From positions 1-6,609 of the forward strand of contig JAGAIH010000095.1 of NCBI GenBank assembly GCA_017626655.1: a DNA stretch of 6,609 nucleotides. Direction: 5' to 3'. The notes under the pieces were generated by a model. It did not search any database, had not been told where the DNA came from, and worked only from the letters and a program-made list of their open reading frames with translations. The position numbers and the translations under genes were made by a program. The DNA is from Clostridia bacterium (GTDB lineage Bacteria > Bacillota_A > Clostridia > Oscillospirales > CAG-272). Shown in pieces: positions 1 to 5,311 of this stretch. Every line of letters begins with the position of its first letter. The stretch's first letter is position 1.

Positions 1-544
1 AATGGTGTTTACGGCCCACCCACATCTGTTTGGCAAGCCATGTGAGGATCGTGATAGTGGCGGCGAGAACTGCAACCGTGAGCATGAGATAAAGTCCGGA
101 ACCTGCCGCAGTGGTCAGGAAGCTCGTACCTTCCAGCAAGTAGGTGAAGTCGAAATACTGCGCCACGGCAAGACCGAAGCGGCGGAGCAGGAAGGGCATG
201 AGGGTGGCGGTGGCGACGATGGCCATAGTGTTCAGCACCTTGCCCGACAGGAGGGAGATCCCCGTGAGAGCGGTGACGAGCAGAACGACGGCCAGCCACT
301 TGACGGCGATCCAGAGGATAACGAACTGGGCCATGGTCATGCTCGGCTGATTTCCGAACATGGTGAGGCTTTGAATGGGCGCGTCCCATGCTGGGAACTC
401 AAAGGATTTCATGGCGGCATTCAGATCAATGGCTGTGAATGCCGTGAACAGGACGGTGGCAAGAGTCAACACCGCTGCGTATTTGGCGAGGAACAGGCGC
501 CATCTGCCCTTACCTGTGGCTTTCAGAATATTATGGATACTGCT
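1..544 (-). CDS. 3' fragment of the ABC-2 permease (runs off the left edge)
   Basis: In the phase of codon 544-542 the minus strand is open to base 1 (181 codons). It begins S-S-I-H-N-I-L-K-A-T-G-K-G-R and encodes the last four helices of the second half. These include L-A-K-Y-A-A-V-L-T-L-A-T-V-L-F-T, a helix after M-A-Q-F-V-I-L-W, one starting L-N-T-M-A-I-V, and a final one before K-Q-M-W-V-G-R-K. The basic end suggests the stop is only a few codons beyond the window. No RBS was recognised for a separate start; the first in-frame ATG is at 412. This is therefore a detached domain rather than an independent gene. Confidence 0.7.
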
Positions 545-1980
545 CGGATCTCGTTGGCAAACACGCCCGCGAACAGGAGCAGGACGAGACCGTAGAGCAG
601 GTAGTCAAAGCCCTGGGAGAACAGGGTATTCCAGCCCGTATCGTAGACGAAATAAGCATCCTTGCCCATGTTCTGTACGGAGAGGATGTAGTCGCGCCTT
701 GCCTCAATGCGAGTAAAGTGGCTATCTCTATCCTGGGCGTAGTTGTATTCGTCGAGATAAAAGAGGTATTCATCCTCGGTAATGATTCCATTGTGGTAGT
801 CGGCAATGACTTGATTATAGGTAGACTTGGCTGTGTCGATTCGAAGGCGTTCTTCCTCAATATAAGCTAGCTTTTCATCCGTCATCTCGCCTGCCAATGT
901 GGTCATGTACTCGTGATACACGCTGTCAGTAAAGGAAGATGTATAAGTGAATGTCTCGTTTGCTACAAAGCCCTTGACTAACAGAAGGACAGCCACAATG
1001 ATGATAAACTTATTGGCCAGCAGGAGTTTACCCATCTCCGCGCCAAACAGGGTACGGCAGGGCATGGGGATGGCTCTTGCGGGGAACTTGATGGGCTTCT
1101 TGGTTTTGATCTTCACCGCGCCTTGAGTGCGGCAGAAGGCGAAGGCAGACAGGGCGGCAAAGGCTACGGCAAGAACGGCAAACAGGCCGATAGACAGGGG
1201 GATGTAGGGCACCGATTCCTCAAAAACATTGAGGGAATAGTAGCGGGTGTAGGCGGTTTTGGTGTCCATGACCGTAAACAGGTTGAGCATATCAAAGGAG
1301 CCCGTCTGCTCCAGCGAAATGAAGAAGTACAGCACGAAGTTGATAGCCACAGTGCCCAGGGATGCCACGAAGGTCAGGGCGTACTTCTTGATGAACACCG
1401 AAAGCAGCATAATGAGGGTGCCGAGGGCAAACAAGACTAAAATCTTGGTCAGCACCGACACGGCCAGCAGCTCGCCCACGGTGATGATCTCGGGGCAGAA
1501 CTTGAAGTCCTCAAAGACCTGCACGAAGTTGCCGAGGGAGGAGAACCCGTAGCTCGCGCCGTAAAAGGCCAGCGTGGTGGCGGTGAACAGTACCACGGCG
1601 AGGGTGGTGAACAGAGCCAGCGCACCCAGCTTGCAAAGAAAAGTGTGCAAACGCCCTTTCTTGGTGGCGTGGAGGATGGGGTACATCCCCGAGGAGAATT
1701 CCTCGATGCACAGGCCGGGGGCCAGCACCAGCATGAGCATGACGAGCAGGACGTTGCCGCTGGTGTAGGCGTGGTATTCGTCCCAGCCCACAGCGTACTC
1801 GTAGTCGATGGGGATGAGGGAGTTGACCTCATAGATGTACTCAATATCGGACTGATACTTGTATTCGTAGTCGTTTTCGGTCACACCCGAGGCGAGGTAG
1901 TCTTCTTTGGCGATGATGGCAGCTTTGACGACTCGCTTTAGGTCCTTGGGGTACCGTTGGTGCATAAAGGACACGGTCAC
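523..1980 (-). CDS. Central fragment of the ABC-2 permease (longest intact ORF)
   Basis: This is 485 codons from GTG 1980. The first 11 codons probably precede the true entry into this frame, and the last few (A-V-S-I-I-F) follow the second lesion. It contains the rest of the first outer loop, then helices at about residues 76-93, 112-139, 170-197, 201-222 and 258-283. A basic cytoplasmic link (K-I-K-T-K-K-P) follows, then the second half: F-G-A-E-M-G-K, a helix at 322-340, an outer loop at 341-457 rich in Glu/Asp/Tyr, and a helix at 458-475. It ends four codons after F-A-N-E-I-R, just where the coupling motif should follow. The GTG start has only a GGAGG 12 bases upstream that is itself coding sequence, so independent initiation is doubtful. 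Confidence 0.65.
   Translation of the reverse strand: MTVSFMHQRYPKDLKRVVKAAIIAKEDYLASGVTENDYEYKYQSDIEYIYEVNSLIPIDYEYAVGWDEYHAYTSGNVLLVMLMLVLAPGLCIEEFSSGMYPILHATKKGRLHTFLCKLGALALFTTLAVVLFTATTLAFYGASYGFSSLGNFVQVFEDFKFCPEIITVGELLAVSVLTKILVLFALGTLIMLLSVFIKKYALTFVASLGTVAINFVLYFFISLEQTGSFDMLNLFTVMDTKTAYTRYYSLNVFEESVPYIPLSIGLFAVLAVAFAALSAFAFCRTQGAVKIKTKKPIKFPARAIPMPCRTLFGAEMGKLLLANKFIIIVAVLLLVKGFVANETFTYTSSFTDSVYHEYMTTLAGEMTDEKLAYIEEERLRIDTAKSTYNQVIADYHNGIITEDEYLFYLDEYNYAQDRDSHFTRIEARRDYILSVQNMGKDAYFVYDTGWNTLFSQGFDYLLYGLVLLLFAGVFANEIRAVSIIF
544..546 (-). other. Frameshift site 2 in permease (missing A)
   Basis: The minus strand reads ATCCGAGCAGTATCC. Adding one A (CGA AGC AGT) yields N-E-I-R-S-S-I-H-N-I-L, which aligns with no gap to E-E-F-S-S-G-M-Y-P-I-L of the first half. 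Without it the frame ends at TGA 525-523. Confidence 0.7.
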
Positions 1981-2164
1981 TTTGGTAATCAGCCTCCAAC
2001 TGCTCCTGGTTCATATTCTTGTAGACCTGAACAGGGGTATCAACGGGGATCTGTTCGGTCTGATCGCTCATGTGTTCCTTTAATGCACCGCGACGGTTTT
2101 GGCAGGCTGTTAAGGAGAGAACCAAAAGGAGGGCGGCGAGAATTATGATAATGAGTTTTTTCAT
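1841..2164 (-). CDS. Lipoprotein-like 5' fragment of the disrupted permease
   Basis: As read, this is a 107-residue ORF. Residues 1-21 are MKKL, a hydrophobic core and the lipobox L-T-A-C. Residues 22-72 are hydrophilic and match an outer loop (N-M-N-Q-E-Q-L-E-A-D-Y). After about residue 72, at the C4 run, the frame reads His/Arg/Gln-rich shadow sequence, so the final ~35 residues are unlikely to be native. Dropping one C at 1948-1951 joins residue 72 (T-V-P) to K-D-L-K-R-V-V-K of the next fragment and gives a smooth loop. If translated as is, the product would be a short, probably useless lipoprotein. The start is well supported by its RBS and by similarity to the leader of LRR copy 2. Confidence 0.6.
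   Translation of the reverse strand: MKKLIIIILAALLLVLSLTACQNRRGALKEHMSDQTEQIPVDTPVQVYKNMNQEQLEADYQSDRVLYAPTVPQGPKASRQSCHHRQRRLPRLGCDRKRLRIQVSVRY
1948..1951 (-). other. Frameshift site 1 in permease (C4 run)
   Basis: The minus strand reads GTACCCCAAGGACC. With three C instead of four, the upstream frame (L-Y-A-P-T-V-P) continues into K-D-L-K-R-V-V-K. The exact base is inferred from where both frames look coding; the switch must lie between about 1930 and 1990. Confidence 0.6.
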
Positions 2165-2171
2165 GGGCTTA

Positions 2172-2178
2172 CTCCCTT
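2172..2178 (-). promoter_or_regulatory. Ribosome binding site for the permease leader
   Basis: AAGGGAG on the minus strand, 7 bases before the ATG at 2164, overlaps the TAA stop of LRR copy 2. Sequence and spacing closely match the site in front of copy 2 (GGAGTA core, 12-base intergenic spacer, then ATGAAAAAACT in both). Confidence 0.75.
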
Positions 2179-3703
2179 AGTCGGTATTAGGGGTGGGATG
2201 ACCGTTTTCGTCATAGTGCCACTCGCCCTCGTAGAAGACCTCCACATTGGGGTACTTATAGGATTCCTCGTCTTCATTGCATTGGAACAGAAACCGCCCG
2301 AGGAACGGAGCTGCCTCGCTTTCGGTGGAGCAAACGTACAGCCGTCTCGTTGCCACTGTCGCAATAGTATAGGCCATAGTACGCGAATTTTTTCCTATAT
2401 GCGTCTTTACAGGAGCAATCGTATTTAACCAATTTCCCGTTTCGGAATTGAGCAGAGCATCCTGCGGCAGCTCGCCTTGAATAACGATCCATTCCAAATT
2501 TGGACAATCCCTGAACGCATCATATCCAATAACAGCATTAAGCTTATCATAAGAGGCAAAGCAGGTTTCAGGTAGAATGATACCTTTAAGGCTTTGGCAA
2601 TTTGCAAATGCCAGGTCAGGGATCACAGCTCCCTCGGGGATGGTCAGGAAGTCCACCAGATCTCCATCTATGTAAAGATTCACGGTATAACGGGCAATCT
2701 CGGTCGTATTAGCCGTGCCTCCTATCTTGGTTCCCACCAATGCCAAATACTGCTCCAGAGTCCCCTGATAGTACAGGTTATGGATCCAGCCCTCCGGTTT
2801 AATGTCGCCTTTAGACAATCCCTCGGGAATCTCCTCACTAATAAAGCCCCACCAGATCAAATCACCGTCACTTCTGAGTCCCCCAGATCCAATTTGTTTG
2901 ACGGTGGAAGGAAGATACATATTTTTCAGTGAAAAACACTGCCTGAAAGCCGACGATCCAATAGTCTCCAAGCCCTCGGGGAGATTGATTTCGTACAGGC
3001 TCTCACAGCCCTGGAATGCGCTGTCTCCAATGGTGCGTACCGTAGTCGGTAACGTAACCTTTTGCAGCGAAGAGCATTCAAGAAAAGCAGACGCAGGGAT
3101 CTTCGTGATTCCCCCGGGGATCGTGACCTCAACCAAGGAAGAACACCAGCCAAAGGAGGTTTTTCCCCACGCTTTCAAAGTGTTTGGAAGTCGGACATTG
3201 CGGAGATTCGTACAGAGTGAAAACGCTCTTTCCCCAATGATTTCGATTCCCTCGGGGATCACAACACTCGTAATTTTCTCAAAGGCGATGTAATCTTGCT
3301 TTTCTTCATCGTATATGGCAAAGGCATTATCCCCGATGGCCTTCACAGGCTTTCCTTCATATTCGGAGGGGATCACTAGTTTTGTATCGGTACAGGTGCC
3401 CATGCCCACAACGGTGTAATAGTTTCCCGTCAGCTTATATTCCAAGCCCTCGCTAGGCTGAGTTCCATAATCGGCGGGCTCAATAGGGGGACGGGTCACG
3501 GGGGTGTCAGAGACTTGGACAAGGTCGGCTACGCTGGGGTAGACTTTATTGAAGGCATTATCTTCCGGGGGTGATACTGTTTCGGTGTTAGTCGGTGCTT
3601 CGGCGGCCACGGTGGTATCGGCAGGCTGTGAGGGCTTGCTGGTGCAGGCTGTCATAGTGCTTATGAGCAGAAGGGCGGAGAGAATAAGCGATAGTTTTTT
3701 CAT
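2177..3703 (-). CDS. LRR_5 (BspA-like) leucine-rich repeat surface lipoprotein, copy 2
   Basis: This 508-residue protein is a paralogue of the gene just upstream. It has a signal peptide with lipobox M-T-A-C (Cys20) and a Ser/Thr/Pro/Ala linker to about residue 60. The cap module spans residues 77-135. LRR_5 repeats span residues 142-278, with Cys 164, 187, 210, 233 and 256 spaced exactly 23 apart. A loop follows with W-W-G-F, then the Y-Q-G-T-L-E-Q-Y and N-L-Y-I-D-G-D-L insert (about 308-352) and a short second array (Cys369, Cys400). The C-terminal region ends F-Y-E-G-E-W-H-Y-D-E-N-G-H-P. The module order is the same as in copy 1, pointing to tandem duplication. The two diverge most in the linker, in the loop after the repeats and in the region before the C-terminal motif, which would fit altered binding surfaces. 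It is probably anchored to the outer face of the membrane by lipid. The ligand is unknown. It ends 12 bases before the permease gene. Confidence 0.9.
   Translation of the reverse strand: MKKLSLILSALLLISTMTACTSKPSQPADTTVAAEAPTNTETVSPPEDNAFNKVYPSVADLVQVSDTPVTRPPIEPADYGTQPSEGLEYKLTGNYYTVVGMGTCTDTKLVIPSEYEGKPVKAIGDNAFAIYDEEKQDYIAFEKITSVVIPEGIEIIGERAFSLCTNLRNVRLPNTLKAWGKTSFGWCSSLVEVTIPGGITKIPASAFLECSSLQKVTLPTTVRTIGDSAFQGCESLYEINLPEGLETIGSSAFRQCFSLKNMYLPSTVKQIGSGGLRSDGDLIWWGFISEEIPEGLSKGDIKPEGWIHNLYYQGTLEQYLALVGTKIGGTANTTEIARYTVNLYIDGDLVDFLTIPEGAVIPDLAFANCQSLKGIILPETCFASYDKLNAVIGYDAFRDCPNLEWIVIQGELPQDALLNSETGNWLNTIAPVKTHIGKNSRTMAYTIATVATRRLYVCSTESEAAPFLGRFLFQCNEDEESYKYPNVEVFYEGEWHYDENGHPTPNTD
2870..3280 (-). 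repeat. LRR_5 repeat array in lipoprotein copy 2
   Basis: Five regular 23-residue units plus a degenerate sixth carry the same L-P and A-F-x-x-C positions as copy 1. The terminal unit ends G-S-G-G-L-R-S-D, matching G-T-S-L-R-S-D in copy 1. This shows the array lengths have not changed since duplication. Confidence 0.85.
3299..3475 (-). repeat. Conserved cap block shared with lipoprotein copy 1 (repeat copy 2)
   Basis: This encodes residues 77-135. It is the gap-free partner of 4883-5059, about 89% identical in DNA by hand count, with nearly all differences synonymous. Confidence 0.85.
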
Positions 3704-3710
3704 AAGAGTA

Positions 3711-3717
3711 CTCCTTT
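3711..3717 (-). promoter_or_regulatory. Ribosome binding site for LRR lipoprotein copy 2
   Basis: AAAGGAG on the minus strand, 7 bases before the ATG at 3703, overlaps the TAA stop of copy 1. The spacer between genes is 12 bases, so stop and next start are in the same frame. Confidence 0.8.
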
Positions 3718-5299
3718 ATTTTTCATTGGGAACAGGATGACCATTCTCATCGTAGTGCCACTCGCCTGCATAATGAGCTTCTACGGAGACCTCGTAATAG
3801 TCCTGTGAAGCGCGTAAGTATTCTTCCATGTAATCCTTGGCCTCCTCTTTGGTAGCGGTAAGATAGAAATGACGATTTTGAACTGTAGACAGTAAATACG
3901 GCTCGTCCCCCATCGGATTCTTGATTTCGGATCGGCAATAAAAATTTCTGTTCAGCCAATTGATCACCACATCATCATAATCATTAGCAGCATCCTGCTC
4001 ATCAATATAGTCTGCGGGAATGGGCGACTCGATCACAACCCATTCCAGATTGGGGCAATTCATGAACAGAAAGCTCTTCCATGCAGTCCATTCGGCCTCT
4101 TGATCGGCAACACCCGCAGTACAAAATGTATCGGGGAGGATCACACCTTTCAAGCTCTGACAGCCAACAAAGGCAGCCGTGGGCAGATCAGTAATCCCGT
4201 CCGGCAAGGTCAGATATTCAATCAATTCGCCGTCGATATAGAAATTCACGGCATAGGGCAGAAAGCTTCCTCCCAAGCTGGCTGATCTTTCGTTTCGGTA
4301 TTCGACCAGGTCCAGATATTCCTCCAGCGTTCCGTCAAAGTACAGATGATGAATAAAGCCGTTGGGGTAGATGTCTCCCTCGGAATATCCTTGCTCCCGA
4401 AATCCCGCCGGGCTGTCATGACCAAAGTTTTTTTGGCACTCCACGTCCAAATCGGATCGCAAGGATGTACCGTTTATATCACGGATGGTTGCGGGAAGAT
4501 GAATGATCTTTAAGGAAAAGCAAGCACGGAAAGCCTCTCCGCCGATGGCTGTCAGTCCAACGGGAAGATTGATCTCATACAGACTGCCGCAATAGGAAAA
4601 GGCATCCTGACCAATGCTTTTTAGGGTAGAGGGGAGCGTAACCCTTTGCAGGCTTCTGCATTCGGTGGCGAAATGATGCCCTAATTGCGTGATTCCCTCG
4701 GGGACGGTCAATTCCACAAGGCTTGAACACCCGTTGAAAACTCCGCTATCGATTTTCTTCAAGGTATCGGGCAATTGAATGTTCCGCATATTCATACACC
4801 GAAAAAAAGCAGAGCTGCCAACGGATTCGATGCCCTCTGACACCACCACGGTGGTAATGGTATCATAACCGAAATAGGCCCGCTTTTCTTCATCGTACAC
4901 CGCAAAAGCATAATCACCAATGGCCTTCACAGGCTTTCCTTCATATTCGGTGGGGATCACCAGCTTGGTATCGGTACAGGTGCCCATGCCTACAACGGTA
5001 TAATAGTTTCCTGTCAGTTTGTATTCCAGTCCCTCGCTGGGCTGGGTTCCATAATCGGCGGTCTCAATGGGGGAATGGGTCACGGGGGTATCCGGGACTT
5101 GAACAAGATCGGCTATGCTGTCGCGGAGCTTATTTGCGGATGGTGTTTCAGGATTTTCGCCTGGGGTTGTTGTTTCATCCGTATCCGATGGGGATTCGGT
5201 ACTCATGCCGGTATCAATCGGAGGAATAGGCTCACGGGTACAGGCCGCCATGCTGCTTATGAGCAGGAGAGCGGCGAGGATCATGGTTAATTTCTTCAT
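3716..5299 (-). CDS. LRR_5 (BspA-like) leucine-rich repeat surface lipoprotein, copy 1
   Basis: This is a 527-residue secreted protein. Residues 1-20 are a lipoprotein signal peptide (MKKL, hydrophobic core, then M-A-A-C) with Cys20 as the predicted lipidation site; Met at -3 is slightly unusual. Residues 21-65 are a low-complexity Thr/Pro/Glu/Ser linker. Residues 81-139 are an N-terminal cap module ending in K-A-I-G-D-x-A-F. Residues 147-282 carry LRR_5 repeats of exactly 23 residues, each with L-P-x-x-[LIV] and A-F-x-x-C cores; Cys 168, 191, 214, 237 and 260 recur every 23. Residues 315-365 form the Y-x-G-T-L-E-x-Y and N-F-Y-I-D-G-E-L insert often seen between LRR_5 arrays. A second short array follows (Cys380, Cys415). 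The C-terminus holds G-E-W-H-Y-D-E-N-G-H-P. Such proteins lie on the outer surface and bind proteins or other ligands; the ligand here is unknown. It starts 10 bases after the sensor gene and ends 12 bases before its paralogue. Confidence 0.9.
   Translation of the reverse strand: MKKLTMILAALLLISSMAACTREPIPPIDTGMSTESPSDTDETTTPGENPETPSANKLRDSIADLVQVPDTPVTHSPIETADYGTQPSEGLEYKLTGNYYTVVGMGTCTDTKLVIPTEYEGKPVKAIGDYAFAVYDEEKRAYFGYDTITTVVVSEGIESVGSSAFFRCMNMRNIQLPDTLKKIDSGVFNGCSSLVELTVPEGITQLGHHFATECRSLQRVTLPSTLKSIGQDAFSYCGSLYEINLPVGLTAIGGEAFRACFSLKIIHLPATIRDINGTSLRSDLDVECQKNFGHDSPAGFREQGYSEGDIYPNGFIHHLYFDGTLEEYLDLVEYRNERSASLGGSFLPYAVNFYIDGELIEYLTLPDGITDLPTAAFVGCQSLKGVILPDTFCTAGVADQEAEWTAWKSFLFMNCPNLEWVVIESPIPADYIDEQDAANDYDDVVINWLNRNFYCRSEIKNPMGDEPYLLSTVQNRHFYLTATKEEAKDYMEEYLRASQDYYEVSVEAHYAGEWHYDENGHPVPNEK
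4454..4861 (-). repeat. LRR_5 repeat array in lipoprotein copy 1
   Basis: Six consecutive units of 23 residues (about 69 bases) encode the solenoid. The consensus is S-L-x-x-[IV]-x-L-P-x-x-[LIV]-x-x-I-G-x-x-A-F-x-x-C. The last unit is degenerate and lacks the Cys. No insertions or deletions occur across the first five units. Confidence 0.85.
4883..5059 (-). repeat. Conserved cap block shared with lipoprotein copy 2 (repeat copy 1)
   Basis: This encodes residues 81-139, from A-D-Y-G to Y-D-E-E-K. It aligns without gaps to 3299-3475. By hand alignment about 20 of 177 bases differ, but only 3 of 59 residues differ, including a run of 36 identical residues. Flanking parts of the two proteins are much less alike. 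Confidence 0.85.
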
Positions 5300-5305
5300 G
5301 AATAT

Positions 5306-5311
5306 CTCCTT
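5306..5311 (-). promoter_or_regulatory. Ribosome binding site that decides the start of the first LRR lipoprotein
   Basis: AAGGAG on the minus strand, 6 bases before the ATG at 5299, overlaps the TAA stop of the preceding gene (TAAGGAG). It marks 5299 as the start rather than an ATG 48 bases further upstream at 5347, which has no comparable site and would place a charged extension before the signal peptide. Confidence 0.85.

Larger units (their letters stand above)
1..1065 (-). repeat. Second homologous half of the permease (diverged internal duplication)
   Basis: Starting at M-P-C-R-T-L-F-G-A-E-M-G-K, this half repeats the layout of 2164-1066: helix, outer loop (117 residues against 115), then five helices with the coupling motif after the second helix. 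Similarity is visible only at the protein level. Confidence 0.65.
1..2164 (-). pseudogene. ABC-2 type transporter permease, duplicated 6+6 helix form, disrupted by two frameshifts (3' end outside window)
   Basis: Three frames join into one permease of about 721 residues up to the left edge. Frame 1 runs from ATG 2164 to the C4 run at 1948-1951. Frame 2 runs from there to about 546. Frame 3, the same phase as the first, runs from 544 to the edge without a stop. Each half has one helix, an outer loop of about 115 residues, then five helices. The halves share the ABC-2 coupling motif: E-E-F-S-S-G-M-Y-P-I-L-H-A-T-K-K-G-R in the first and N-E-I-R-S-S-I-H-N-I-L-K-A-T-G-K-G-R (frame corrected) in the second. 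ABC-2 permeases pair with a cytoplasmic ATPase to move lipids, drugs or peptides outward; no ATPase gene is visible here. The first helix doubles as a lipoprotein signal peptide (lipobox L-T-A-C, Cys21). The lesions could be true decay or consensus errors in the assembly; both halves otherwise look well preserved. Confidence 0.8.

Noticed and set aside
2..595. Long plus-strand open frame opposite the permease 3' part
   Set aside because: Composition is Gly/Glu/His-rich with no recognisable domain. The minus strand here encodes clear permease helices in a continuous frame, so this is an antisense shadow.
523..1980. Programmed ribosomal frameshifting as the explanation for both permease breaks
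   Set aside because: The second site lacks a slippery heptamer, and no stimulatory hairpin or internal Shine-Dalgarno was recognised. Two opposite shifts in one gene are better explained by mutation or sequence error.
1974..1997. GTG 1980 (with GGAGG at 1993-1997) as a true start of an independent permease gene
   Set aside because: The spacing of 12 bases is long, the site is part of Q-L-E-A-D coding sequence, and a protein starting here would lack its first helix. A frameshift from the 2164 start explains the sequence better.
2165..5309. Intrinsic terminators or internal promoters between the genes
   Set aside because: The spacers are only 10-12 bases and filled by ribosome binding sites, with no room for a hairpin plus U-tract.
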